A DNA stretch of 64,000 nucleotides from DASTFP01 sp963744345 (GTDB lineage Bacteria; Verrucomicrobiota; Verrucomicrobiia; Chthoniobacterales; Terrimicrobiaceae): assembly GCA_963744345.1 (NCBI GenBank), contig CAVUTD010000026.1, positions 138,229 to 202,228 on the forward strand. The letters are read 5' to 3'. Position numbers and translations under genes: made by a program. Shown one piece after another: positions 27,580 to 37,186 of this stretch (position 1 is the first letter of the stretch; every line of letters begins with the position of its first letter). The notes under the pieces are model-generated. The model was not told the origin of the DNA. It made no database searches and saw only the letters and a program-made list of their open reading frames with translations.

Positions 27580-28885
27580 TTAATCATTCTGGTGTTCCTG
27601 CTCCGACACGGGACCGTTCCTCTCGACTTTCCATGGTAGCTGCATTCGCAACATTCCTTTCCGGTCATCGTTGATATGTCCCCCCGCGCCGCCGGTCTGC
27701 GCGATCTGGAAGGCCAGCGCCGGATCAACCTGGAAGTGATACTGAATGTTTGGAGAATCGGAGATGACAGCCACGTAGTATTGCCCATGGTTTAGGAATT
27801 CCCCTGGAACGTGGCAGTGGCTGGTGTAAATACCCGGCTCGCGAACCAGTTCGTCCTGGTCGTCCATATCGGTACTTTCAAGAATTGCGGTTCCGTCATG
27901 AGCATTGAGTCGCATGATGACGCGCAAATTACTTACGCGCCTCAGCACATTATACTGTATTTCCAGGGTGAATGGAAGACGAGCATCGAGCGTTGGCGTG
28001 ATGATTCCGTCGCTGTTGCGAAGGCGGATCGCCTCGAGTTGAACGTATTCCGATCCAGGAGCCTCGTTCCCGTTTCTGCCATAGATGGCTTCACCCGCTT
28101 CCTCAGTGCTCGATTCAAGATAATTTGCGACAACCTTCTCGGCGCTCGCCGCTGTCGCGCAGATGGCCCAGATCCAACCACAGTGCCCGCCCGCAGAGGC
28201 GCGTAATGGCGGCCATGTTGTGGCTCACGAACAGGATCGTCCGGCCTCCTTTTGCAACCTGTCCCATTTTCCCCAAGCACTTGCGCTGAAACGCTAAGTC
28301 ACCGACTGCCAGAACCTCGTCCACAAGCAGGATTTCGGGCTCCAAATGCGCGGCGACCGCGAACGCCAGGCGCACGTACATCCCGCTTGAATACCGCTTC
28401 ACCGGCGTATCGAGAAATCGGTCGATCTCGGCAAATGCGGCAATTTCATCGAACTTGCCTCTTATTTCAGCGCGCGTCATCCCGAGGATCGCGCCATTGA
28501 GAAAGATGTTTTCGCGACCGGTTAACTCCCCGTGAAACCCAGTGCCGACCTCCAACAGGCTCGCAACCCGGCCTTTCAGGTGGATCAAGCCGCGTGTCGG
28601 TTCCGTAATCCGGCTCAGAATCTTTAGCAACGTGCTCTTGCCCGCTCCGTTTCGCCCAATGATTCCGATTACTTCCCCTTGCCTAACCTCGAAGGACACG
28701 TCGTTTAATGCCCAGAACTCTTCGCCTTGATGCTTCTTCGGTTCGCGACCGGAGCGGAGCCATTTGAGAGGGGCTCGCACCGCGGCTTCAATCACGTGGC
28801 GGAAACCGTCACTATTTAACTGCGGCGTGCCAATGACGTAGCCCTTGCTTACGTTTTCGACGGCGATGACGGTTTCTGAAGGCAT
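27580..28885 (-). CDS. wzt: Wzt-like O-antigen ABC transporter ATP-binding protein, one frameshift
   Basis: A 256-codon frame from 28885 carries the whole ATPase: Walker A GIIGRNGAGKSTLLKIL, LLEVGTGFHGELTGRENIFL, signature YSSGMYVRLAFAVAAHL, Walker B ILLVDEVLAVGD and the switch His in FVSHNMAAI. Removing one G near 28146 continues it as DAEKVVANYLESSTEEAGE and on into the C-terminal Wzt domain (ILESTDMDDQDELVREPGIY, QYYVAVISDS) down to 27580, about 434 residues in all. Wzt C-domains bind the non-reducing end of the exported glycan and set substrate specificity. The permease gene lies just upstream. A single +1 may be a sequencing error. Confidence 0.82.
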
Positions 28886-29116
28886 TGGGAAATATCAAAT
28901 ACGAAAGGGTGAAATGCGGATCGGCTATGGACTTTGCGCGCTTTTCCGCTTGCGACAAAAATGCGAAAAGCTCGCTAATTTCCGTCAGGAGGGGAGAGGG
29001 ATTGACGCTGTGAGCGACATTCGATTCCAGGAAGAGTTCGAGTCAGAATTCCCTCAAACCTGAATTGCTTTCGCATTCGCTTTGCTTTGGTGTCGGCTCG
29101 CCCTGGTGCATCAAGG

Positions 29117-29937
29117 TCAGATCACATCGGCCAGCGTTCGCTCGATCCGGCGGAAATAGAAAATTCCGGTCGCAACGAGGACCGCTACGACGAGCGAAGA
29201 GACGGCCAACCCGGGCCAATAGAGGTTGTGCTCGCCGCCGAGTATGCACCAACGGAATCCATCAATTACACCGACCATTGGATTTAGCGAGTAGAGGAAT
29301 CGCCACCGCTCCGGTACGATACTGGTAGTGAATCCGACGGGTGAAATATAGAGCCCGAACTGCACGAGGAACGGAACGACAAAGCGAAAGTCACGATATT
29401 TTACCATGAGCGCCGCGATCCATAAGCCAGCTCCGAATGAAGCGGCGAACGCCAGAAACACAAAGAAGGGCAAGAAGACGATGGTCGCCGGCGGCGCAAA
29501 GCGATACCAGATCAGCAGCACGACGAGGAATGCAGCAGCGATCAGGAAATCCACCAGGCTCGTGATAACGCTGCTTGCCGGCACGACAAGACGTGGAAAA
29601 TAGACCTTGGAGATAAGGTTGGCATTGACCACAAGGCTGTTTCCGCTTTCGGACAGGGCGGTCGCGAAGAACTGCCAGGGGAGCAGGCCGCAAAAGACGA
29701 GCAGCGCATAGGGAACCCCTCCCGAAGGCATTTTCCCGAGCTTCCCGAAAACCAGCGTCAAGATAAGCATGGTCAGAAGAGGCCGGATAAGAGACCACGC
29801 CACGCCGACAACCGTTTGCTTGTACCGCACAAGCAGGTCGCGCCAGGCGAGAAAATAGAACAGTTCCCGATAGTTCCAAATATCTTTCCAGGTACCTGAT
29901 GCTCGGTCTTGCCGGCTTGGATGGTTAATTCATGCAT
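29117..29937 (-). CDS. wzm: Wzm-like O-antigen ABC transporter permease, frameshift near start
   Basis: An ABC-2 type permease. The long frame (to 29830) begins mid-protein with RYKQTVVGVAWSLIRPLLTM and shows six hydrophobic segments, with YISPVGFTTSIVP and LNPMVGVIDGFRW as family blocks. The N-terminal lead DIWNYRELFYFLAWRDLLV is readable just upstream. It joins the ATG at 29937 (MHELTIQAGKTEH) if one A is restored near 29893, giving about 273 residues. With Wzt it exports lipid-linked polysaccharide in one piece. A 231-base gap without a gene separates it from wzt. Confidence 0.82.
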
Positions 29938-30041
29938 AAGGTCTTAAGAAATTGTGACTATCGCCCCTCCACCGCCATTATTCCGGCTGCTGATTTTAAT
30001 CAGCTAAGCTCAGAAACAGCGGACGCAACGGGAAGCCTGTG

Positions 30042-31070
30042 CTACCCCAGAGGAACCAAGGCCGGCTCCTGGGCAGTGCGATCGTGTTTGAGCCCGGCGA
30101 GCTGATCGTAAATCCAAGCGTAAGTCTCCTCCAGACCCTCGCGCAACCGGATTCCGGGCGCCCACCCGAGATGTTGCTTAATCAAAGTGTTATCACTGTT
30201 CCGCCCGTTGACTCCCTTGGGCGCTTTCAGATCGTATTTTCGCTTGAGCTTTATGCCGGCAATCTCTTCGACGATATCCACCAACTGATTGATGGTCACC
30301 AATTCATCGCTACCAAGGTTGAGCGGTTCCACAATGTCACTCTGCAGGATCATCTGAGTGCCTTTCAAGCAATCATCGATATACATGAAACTACGTGTCT
30401 GCTGGCCCGTCCCCCAAATCTCAATCTCATGGCGCCCGGACAGCTTTGCCTCGATCACTTTTCGGCAAATGGCAGCGGGCGCCTTCTCGCGACCACCTGT
30501 CCAAGTGCCATGTGGCCCGTAAACATTGTGATAGCGAGCGACGCGCGTATGGAGACCGAAATCCTCGCGGAAATGCCGGCACATGCGCTCGCTGAAGAGC
30601 TTCTCCCATCCGTAGCCGTCCTCGGGCATGGCGGGGTAGGCGTCGCCTTCTTTAAGGGGCACGACGTCGGCTGAGGTCTGCTTGTCCGCCGCATAGACGC
30701 ATGCGGAGGACGAGAAGAAAAACCGCCGCACGCCATATTCGCGGGCAGCCATCAGCAGGTGGGTGTTAATCAAGACAGAGAGCATGCAAAGCGCGCGGTT
30801 GTTCTCGATAAATCCCATTCCGCCCATATCGGCCGCGAGATTGTAGACAACGGCGGCGCCACGCAGAGCAGTTTCACATGCCTCCTTCTCCTGCAAGTCC
30901 AGCTGCAGGCTTTCCACACCAGGAAGACGTTGATACCAGTGATCGAGCGGTTTGATATCTACTGCACGGATTTTCTGGTGTCCTTGCCGCAGGAGGTCGG
31001 CAACAAGGTGACCCCCAATGAAGCCGCCCGCTCCACACACCACCGTCAAGTCGTTTAGATCTTCTTTCAT
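30042..31070 (-). CDS. NAD-dependent epimerase similar to GDP-mannose 3,5-epimerase
   Basis: A 342-residue extended SDR. VVCGAGGFIGGHLV binds NAD, and DMGGMGFIENNRA, SSSACVYAADKQT and GYGWEKLFSERM with the Tyr/Lys pair match GDP-mannose 3,5-epimerase-type enzymes, as does YHNVYGPHGTWTGGREKAP. The known enzyme interconverts GDP-D-mannose and GDP-L-galactose or GDP-L-gulose. GDP-heptose is an alternative substrate given the heptose genes here. Its ATG overlaps the stop of the preceding GT2 gene by 4 bases. Confidence 0.83.
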   Translation of the reverse strand: MKEDLNDLTVVCGAGGFIGGHLVADLLRQGHQKIRAVDIKPLDHWYQRLPGVESLQLDLQEKEACETALRGAAVVYNLAADMGGMGFIENNRALCMLSVLINTHLLMAAREYGVRRFFFSSSACVYAADKQTSADVVPLKEGDAYPAMPEDGYGWEKLFSERMCRHFREDFGLHTRVARYHNVYGPHGTWTGGREKAPAAICRKVIEAKLSGRHEIEIWGTGQQTRSFMYIDDCLKGTQMILQSDIVEPLNLGSDELVTINQLVDIVEEIAGIKLKRKYDLKAPKGVNGRNSDNTLIKQHLGWAPGIRLREGLEETYAWIYDQLAGLKHDRTAQEPALVPLG

Positions 31071-32221
31071 CGTATTTCTAAGTTTAAGTATGAGCTCAAA
31101 TATTGCTGGGTTGGACTGTGCTTGGAGGTGTTGCTCACCCGGTCATTTTGCCTAGCTATGGAATCACGTTCATGCAACCCTACTGGCACAAGAACCGGCC
31201 CATGGTCTAAGGATTCCAGCCAAAGCCTTATCTTGCCTGGTCCCGTCTCATCCCATTTTGGTCTACCGACTACCCGACTAATCACTTCGGAACGCGCGGC
31301 CCGCGTTCCACCGAGAAACTGTGATAACTGGAAGAGCCGTCTCTGCCACGCGCTCGGTCGGTGCCGCAATTCTGTGTAGTACGTCCTCATCTCCTTGCTC
31401 CAATCGAGCCAATGCGACTTCAGGCCGGCAAGCACTGCGGTATCAAGGTAAGCCTCGCAGGCTCCGAGAGCGTCCCGGATCATGTCTTCGACCCTTGACT
31501 CCCACTCACCTGTGTTGCCGCCAGATACAGGAGTTGCCTGCTTGGCGTGCCTGCGCCATGTCGCCCACGTGCCGGGGACATGGATCGTATTCGCGACCAG
31601 GCCTGCTCTCATTTCCCAATTAAAATCGCCCGCCGCCCGCCACTTTGATGGGAGATCCCCAATTCGTGAGAACAGCGTGCGGCGGATGAGGAGTTGCGTG
31701 ATGGAGAGGTAAACATGGGCTCCCGTAAGGTGCAGCAGACCGTCGTAGGGGGCCCGGCGAATGTGAGGCAGGTGCAGCAACTCCCCCGTCCCTTGCGCGA
31801 AGACAGTGCCCTGCGGCCACTGTGAGTGCGCTAATGGTGTGCCCGCCTCGTCGACAACGACCAAGGGGCAATGTGCCAGATCACAGTCATTGTGTTGCTC
31901 CAGGGCTGCCACCAATTTCTCTAAACAGTCCGGAGCCATCGCGTCGTCGCTCGTCGCGATGTAGACAAACTCTCCACGGGCCTCATGGATGCACGGGTTC
32001 CAGCTGCCGGGAGTTCCTTGACGGGGACCTTGCCAGACACGCATCCTCGTTTCACCGGCGGCCAGTTCCTGGATGTATTCCCATGCGCCGTCGTCTGAAT
32101 AGCTGTCATAGACCAAGAGCTCCCAGTCCTGAAAGGACTGATTAAAAATGGTCTCGAATCTCTCCGCGAGAAATGGACGCGTGTTTAGGTTCGGAACACA
32201 GATTGATACTTTCGGATTCAT
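31067..32221 (-). CDS. glycosyltransferase family 2
   Basis: A 384-residue GT-A enzyme. The N-terminus VSICVPNLNTRPFLAERFETI and LVYDSYSDDGAWEYI form the nucleotide-binding half, and FVYIATSDDAMAPDCLEKLV carries the DDA-type metal motif. The C-terminal third is poorly conserved and basic. It is joined by ATGA overlaps to a second GT2 gene upstream and to the epimerase downstream. The acceptor is unknown. Confidence 0.83.
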   Translation of the reverse strand: MNPKVSICVPNLNTRPFLAERFETIFNQSFQDWELLVYDSYSDDGAWEYIQELAAGETRMRVWQGPRQGTPGSWNPCIHEARGEFVYIATSDDAMAPDCLEKLVAALEQHNDCDLAHCPLVVVDEAGTPLAHSQWPQGTVFAQGTGELLHLPHIRRAPYDGLLHLTGAHVYLSITQLLIRRTLFSRIGDLPSKWRAAGDFNWEMRAGLVANTIHVPGTWATWRRHAKQATPVSGGNTGEWESRVEDMIRDALGACEAYLDTAVLAGLKSHWLDWSKEMRTYYTELRHRPSAWQRRLFQLSQFLGGTRAARSEVISRVVGRPKWDETGPGKIRLWLESLDHGPVLVPVGLHERDSIARQNDRVSNTSKHSPTQQYLSSYLNLEIR

Positions 32222-33259
32222 GCGCGACGCGAGGAGCTGTTTCCATATCGAAGCGTTCGCTCTTCAAACCGGAACAGCAGTTTATCAAAGGCTCTAAGCA
32301 ATGCCCATTTCAGTTGATTGTACCTAAGCTGAGCGCGCTTAGCCGAAGCCCAGCCAAAGGCTTTCTTAATCCATGCGTACTTCCGTGACAACACGGGCAC
32401 GTGCAAGCTGCCTTTAAGAGAGGCAGCCAGTCGCTCCATCTCTGCCACGATATCAGGTCTTTCAGGATAAAAGTGGGTCATGTACTTTTGCAGGTATTTC
32501 ACACACGCCCCTCGGGTCCTCTCATCCTCCCCCAGGGAGAGCGCACACTCGACGTGCAACTTGCAAGACAGAAATTGAGCTTCGAGTTTCCTCGCCGACC
32601 GGCCGATATAACTTAGACTGCTTCCTCCGGTCATTCGATAATAGGTTTTGGCTTCCGGCACAAAGCGCACGCCATCGCTCGCCTGAAGCACGCGGCAGAA
32701 GTATTCTCCATCGTCATCGCCCAAGAGCTGGGTATTCCACGGTCCGGCGGCTTCAGTCAGCTGACGACTAACTAGCCATGTCGCCGTTTGCATATGAACG
32801 TTGTGCTCCATCTTTCTGAGAAGCCACTCATGCGGCGACAGGTCGCACCACAGCGGTGAACTGGAAAAGTCGAGTCGTGCGAGTCCGGTAAAGGAAGTGG
32901 CCCCAAGCAGCAGAAAGAAGTGTTCGTTTGCTGGAGCAAGTCGCCAATACTTCCATCTGCTTCGCGAGTTTATCGGGCGCCAGGAGATCGTCGGCATCCA
33001 GCCACTGAACGTAATCTCCCCGGCTTAAAGAGAAAGCCGTGTTCCTGGCAGCGGCTGCGCCTTGGTTCGGTTGAGTGACGACATGGACGTTCTCCGATGC
33101 AAACTGGCGGGCGATGGAGAGAGTCTGATCGGTTGATCCATCGTCGACGACGACTATCTCCTTATTGGGCCACGTCTGACTTAAAGCGGACTTGATCGTG
33201 TCCGCAATGAAGCGCTCGGCATTGAATGCCGGAATGAGGATGGATACCAAAGCTTGCAT
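32218..33259 (-). CDS. glycosyltransferase family 2, one frameshift
   Basis: The ATG at 33259 (MQALVSILIPAFNAERFIAD) opens a typical GT2 enzyme with EIVVVDDGSTDQTL and YVQWLDADDLLAPDKLAKQM. Near 32876 the frame shifts by +1 in a CTTTT run. Removing one base continues it as PLWCDLSPHEWLLRKMEHN and GDDDGEYFCRVL to the stop at 32218, 346 residues in total. The same reading frame is open upstream into the preceding GT4 gene, so the sequence as given shows one long GT4-GT2 frame. Start at 33259 fits a family whose proteins begin with this VSILIPAFN block. Confidence 0.75.
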
Positions 33260-34507
33260 AGGTGCCTTCCGCGGGTCGCGCGAGTGGCGGAGTGTCAGGT
33301 CCGGAGGAGACTCGAATAGACGCGGCGTGGTTATCTCGCCAACATTCTTCCACGAATTGCGCTCGTGCGCGTAGGCTTGAATCTCACGCCGGCGCAGGTC
33401 AAGGTCCTTAAAGAGGTCGCTGGAAAAGTAGGTCGCGATCGCTTTGGCGAGGTCAACCGAGTCCTGCGCCCGGCACACGAAGCCGGTTCGACCTTCGACA
33501 ATCTCTTCTCTCAGGGAGCCTGCATCCGACGCGATCACCGGAAGGCCAAAGTTGTAGGCCAGAAATAACACGCCACTCTGAAAAACGTGCGTATAAGGCA
33601 GCGCCAGCACGTCGGCCGCTTTGAAGTAGATTTCCGTTTCCTCATCAGGGATGAACTCGATGCGTTCAATAAAGTTCGAATGCAACCCGCTACGCAGGAT
33701 CTGCTGTCGGACATTCTCCCAGTAGGTCAGGCAGTTCTTGGTTCTGCCAGCGATTATCAGGCGATAGGCTGGCTCTTCGCGTGCAAGCAACGTGATCGCC
33801 TCCACCAGATGCTCGAGTCCCTTGTAGGGAGCGATGTTTCCGAAGAAGAGGATTGCTTTCTCTCGGGCCGTTAAACCCAGTCGTTGCTTGGCCTCAGCAG
33901 TGGTCAGCGCCGTGCAAGGCACCGTGCTGTTAATGCCAAAAGGGATTACGCTGAGCCTTTGCTCTGGCACGCCGAATTCAACTCGAAGCGCACGTTTCAT
34001 CTGTTCTGTGTGGACGAAGATATGATCGGCGAGGAGATACTGAACTTTTAGCGTCCAGCGATTGAGAAAGCTGTCGTTCCCGTCGCGGACGGCCGCGTTG
34101 ACATTGTGAGCGGTGAAGACGATGCGCTTACCGAGAAGCCGGTAGTACAACATGAGCAGCGTCCGATCAAAAACCTCCAGCTTGTTGTTCCACAGGATAT
34201 GAAAGATCTTCGGCTCAGCGGTCGCAGCATATCTGAGCAACCGCACGTAGTAGGTCAGGACCCGCAGCACCTTCCTCAGCAGGCGTGCGTCCGGCCGCTG
34301 CTCGCCGCGCAGGTTGAGGACGCTCGCAAGCGGACTCTCGCGCAGCTCTGACCCGCTGACTTCATCGCTCCCAATAAAGTCGAACGCCACTCCTAACGAA
34401 ATCAGGCTGGACCCGAGGCCGAGCGCATACGGCTTGTCGCCACCACCGGTGAGCAGCGCGACCGCGGATTTCCCAAGACAAAGAGGCGTCTCCCCGATTC
34501 TACACAC
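32828..34507 (-). CDS. glycosyltransferase family 4, open frame continuing into the next GT2 gene
   Basis: The 559-codon frame holds a GT4 enzyme (residues 1 to about 410): ALLTGGGDKPYALGLGSSL, KIFHILWNNKLEVFDRTLL, RIVFTAHNVN, AILFFGNIAPYKGLEHLVEA and YNFGLPVIASDAGSLREEIVEG with the nucleotide-sugar site. No stop separates it from the GT2 start at 33259, and the frame then runs out at 32828 because of the GT2 frameshift. Either the two enzymes are fused, or a small indel near 33300 removed the GT4 stop. The listed start (GTG at 34507) is uncertain: an ATG at 34575 in another frame (MSVAQNDHLKS) may be the true N-terminus. Confidence 0.72.
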   Translation of the reverse strand: MCRIGETPLCLGKSAVALLTGGGDKPYALGLGSSLISLGVAFDFIGSDEVSGSELRESPLASVLNLRGEQRPDARLLRKVLRVLTYYVRLLRYAATAEPKIFHILWNNKLEVFDRTLLMLYYRLLGKRIVFTAHNVNAAVRDGNDSFLNRWTLKVQYLLADHIFVHTEQMKRALRVEFGVPEQRLSVIPFGINSTVPCTALTTAEAKQRLGLTAREKAILFFGNIAPYKGLEHLVEAITLLAREEPAYRLIIAGRTKNCLTYWENVRQQILRSGLHSNFIERIEFIPDEETEIYFKAADVLALPYTHVFQSGVLFLAYNFGLPVIASDAGSLREEIVEGRTGFVCRAQDSVDLAKAIATYFSSDLFKDLDLRRREIQAYAHERNSWKNVGEITTPRLFESPPDLTLRHSRDPRKAPMQALVSILIPAFNAERFIADTIKSALSQTWPNKEIVVVDDGSTDQTLSIARQFASENVHVVTQPNQGAAAARNTAFSLSRGDYVQWLDADDLLAPDKLAKQMEVLATCSSKRTLLSAAWGHFLYRTRTTRLFQFTAVVRPVAA

Positions 34508-34826
34508 TCGGCTTGTGTCGCTAGAGGTTGCGGGATCAAGGGAGATTTCAGATGGTCGTTCTGAGCCACACTCATGCTATCGTGTCACCTCGCCGACTAT
34601 CTTGGTGTGGTGCCCGCATGAAACGTGTTGAGCCGATCAGCAGTTCCTCGGTGCATGAGCCATCCGCACCAGGCTCGGCATTCGAACAAGCTGCCGCCTT
34701 TGCTCATCATCTGTTGACATACTCATTAGTCTTCCCTTTACGCTTGGGCTGGCGAGACTTGCAGGAAGACGTGCTTTCAGTTGCGAGGACGATTCTCATT
34801 AGGCGCTGCCCAGCGAAAGAAGTCTT

Positions 34827-36065
34827 TCAGAGCGGCGAAATGAGACGTGCTGACCGGGTATGTACCTCTTCTTCAACAGCATGATCAAACCGGCCGGAAC
34901 GTGGCGCAAGGTGAAAAGTGGACGCGGGAATACTTCTCAACAATTCCTGAGGGGTCGTGGTCGCCGTTCCCACCTTGCCGACGACTACACCCGCGGCGCA
35001 ATTCGCCAGCATCGCCGCCTCAGCTGGCGATCCTCCAGCCGCAATCGCCGCGGTAAGGACGGCAATGACAGTATCACCCGCACCCGAAACATCAAAAACC
35101 TGCTGCGCAACCGTTGGGATATGAAGCGGCTGCTTCCCATTTTCACAAAGAAGCATGCCGTGCTCGCCCAGGGTGATCAGGAGCACCTTCGGGGAAATGG
35201 CATCCAGAAGCTTCCCAGCCACCTTAATCAACTCCTCGTCCTTCGAGGGTTCGGTAATCGGAGATGTGTCGGATATTCCCGCTAGCTCGAAGGCTTCCTT
35301 ACGGTTCGGAGTCAATAGCGATATCCCTGAAAGATCCAAAACGTGCGCGGGTTTTGGGTCCATGCTCAGCCAGACCCCCTGGGCGCGGCAGGCTTCTTTG
35401 AGCCAGTCTAAGAGCGGTTGCGTGACGATGCCCTTCCCGTAGTCTCCTATGATCAAAGCGTCGGCCAAACCGAGGCTTTTTTCCAGCCGCTTCATCAAAC
35501 GACATTCTGCCCTCCGCCCCGGATGGCCTACCGCGTCTCGATCGAGCCTGACGACTTGCTGCTGGTGGGCAATAATGCGCGTCTTTACGGTAGTTATCCG
35601 AGTGTTGAAGCATAGGCATCCATCCGCTTCCACGTTCGCCTCAGCAAGCAACCTCTTCAGCCTCTTTCCGGCCGCATCCCGCCCAATAACACTGAAAAGC
35701 TCCGTCCGGGCATCAAGAGCCGCCAAATTTCGGGCGACATTGGCGGCCCCTCCCGGCATAAAGCTTTCTCGATCGAGTTGCACCACCGGGACGGGAGCCT
35801 CCGGCGAGATCCTTCGCACAGATCCCCAGATAAACTCGTCCAGCATAACATCACCAATTACGAGAATTCGTGTTCGAGAAACACCGCCGATCAGCTCTTC
35901 GACACGCCTTTCGCTTAGCAGAGGCAGCGCTGTGGACGATGTGCCATTTATTCGCGGCGGGCTCTTTTGCGTCACAGCTATCGAGTCGCGGTTCGACTGC
36001 AGTTTTGCAACTTTATCGCTCCTGGGAAGTTGATTGTTTTTCATTGATCGTAAGCTGGTCCGCAA
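34827..36065 (-). CDS. D-glycero-beta-D-manno-heptose-7-phosphate kinase (RfaE domain I, HldE-type)
   Basis: A PfkB-family kinase of 412 residues. DVMLDEFIWGSVRRISPEAPVP followed by MPGGAANVARNLAAL, and SGAGDTVIAVLTAA with the catalytic Asp near the C-terminus, match the kinase domain of HldE/RfaE. That enzyme makes heptose 1,7-bisphosphate in the ADP-heptose route. The adenylyltransferase domain of full HldE is absent. The first 45 residues are a non-conserved polar lead, and Met8 or an internal start near LPLLSERRVEEL may be used instead. It precedes a GT9 gene in the genome, but GT9 lies upstream in transcription order only after a short 42-base gap. Confidence 0.83.
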   Translation of the reverse strand: MRTSLRSMKNNQLPRSDKVAKLQSNRDSIAVTQKSPPRINGTSSTALPLLSERRVEELIGGVSRTRILVIGDVMLDEFIWGSVRRISPEAPVPVVQLDRESFMPGGAANVARNLAALDARTELFSVIGRDAAGKRLKRLLAEANVEADGCLCFNTRITTVKTRIIAHQQQVVRLDRDAVGHPGRRAECRLMKRLEKSLGLADALIIGDYGKGIVTQPLLDWLKEACRAQGVWLSMDPKPAHVLDLSGISLLTPNRKEAFELAGISDTSPITEPSKDEELIKVAGKLLDAISPKVLLITLGEHGMLLCENGKQPLHIPTVAQQVFDVSGAGDTVIAVLTAAIAAGGSPAEAAMLANCAAGVVVGKVGTATTTPQELLRSIPASTFHLAPRSGRFDHAVEEEVHTRSARLISPL

Positions 36066-36107
36066 TGCGCGCGGAGCGTTGGAATGGTTCCGGAAGTGAT
36101 CCCCGAT

Positions 36108-36995
36108 TCAGCACCTCGTAAGGCACTGTCTCATTACCGCCTCACGAACTTCATCCAAGCTGATCGCGGTTGTCGCTCGAGCATCGAAGCCGCGTTTGTA
36201 GAAGAATTCACCCAGAAGAGGTGACACGACTTTCGTCTGAAGACCATAATCATGGATTTCCCAGGGGCTGGTACAGTTGAAGATCGTCACGCAAGGCGTG
36301 CCTGTTCCGAGTGCGAAATGCATGGGCAGACTATCGCCGCTAACCAGGCAGCGATGGTTTTGAACGTCACCCAAATGTTCCAGAAGGGAGGATCGCTTAG
36401 GCAGCACATTCACGGTAAGTCCTCTCTCTTCCAGCTCCCTCCTGAGCTGCTCGTAGTAAGCCCAGTTCTTCATCGGCCAAACCGGACCGGCCTCCCGCGA
36501 AATGGCGATGTCGCCAGACAGATCCGTCCTGACAGCCTCGGGAAGAACATAGGTTTCGCCAGTAAATTCAAAACCCAAACCACTGAAGATTAGATCTTGA
36601 TAGGTCCTCCGGTTTTGAAACTTCAGCTTGTCGGCCTCATGTCGGCCAAATCGACTGATCAGGCTTAGATCGAACCAATGCTTGGAATCATCGGAATATC
36701 GCAATAGGTCCTGTCCATCAATATATGCGCCAAAAAGCTGCCTGTAATCGAGCGTCTCGATAAAGCGACCGACCTCCAAGGTATCCTCGAGATTGACGAC
36801 AAGGTCGTACGACCTATCTTTCGCAGCGCCTCGCTCTTCCCACGTAAGACACCGCAGGTCAAGCGACGTATTTCGCAGCAAACCGGCGTTTTTGGCCTCC
36901 GTTATCCAGGAAACATGATCGCGAAATCGGCTTAAAAGCGTCGTCGTTCGCACGACGTCACCGGTAGCACCGAGTTTTAAGATTAGAATATTCAT
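36108..36995 (-). CDS. glycosyltransferase family 9 (heptosyltransferase-like)
   Basis: A 295-residue GT-B protein. MNILILKLGATGDVVRTTTLL is the classic N-terminus of ADP-heptose:LPS heptosyltransferases (WaaC/WaaF/RfaF), and CLVSGDSLPMHFALGTGTPCV holds the conserved nucleotide-binding block. It is slightly shorter than WaaF. The adjacent heptose kinase fits a heptosyl transfer role, though some GT9 members use other sugars. A promoter-like sequence lies 50 to 80 bases upstream. Confidence 0.8.
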   Translation of the reverse strand: MNILILKLGATGDVVRTTTLLSRFRDHVSWITEAKNAGLLRNTSLDLRCLTWEERGAAKDRSYDLVVNLEDTLEVGRFIETLDYRQLFGAYIDGQDLLRYSDDSKHWFDLSLISRFGRHEADKLKFQNRRTYQDLIFSGLGFEFTGETYVLPEAVRTDLSGDIAISREAGPVWPMKNWAYYEQLRRELEERGLTVNVLPKRSSLLEHLGDVQNHRCLVSGDSLPMHFALGTGTPCVTIFNCTSPWEIHDYGLQTKVVSPLLGEFFYKRGFDARATTAISLDEVREAVMRQCLTRC

Positions 36996-37048
36996 GGCCT
37001 TCTCATAGCGGTCGTCTTGAGGGATTGCGGAGTTCGATTAAAGAGCTG

Positions 37049-37078
37049 ATTATAAGATACTTAGGCGCCCCTCCCCAA
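37049..37078 (-). promoter_or_regulatory. candidate promoter for GT9 and downstream genes
   Basis: The minus strand has TTGGGG and an exact TATAAT with an 18-base spacer, about 55 bases before the GT9 ATG, inside a 191-base gap after the FkbM gene. It is the best -10 hexamer I found in any gap of the window. It would allow GT9 and the heptose kinase to be expressed separately from the upstream genes. Confidence 0.35.
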
Positions 37079-37186
37079 AAAAGGCGTTCCCTTATCATTC
37101 GCGTGCTGTGATAAGCGGCAGCCTTAGGGCTGGCACTCTGAATAACATCGGACCCAATTGTCACCCGAATTCGGAATGATGGCGCT

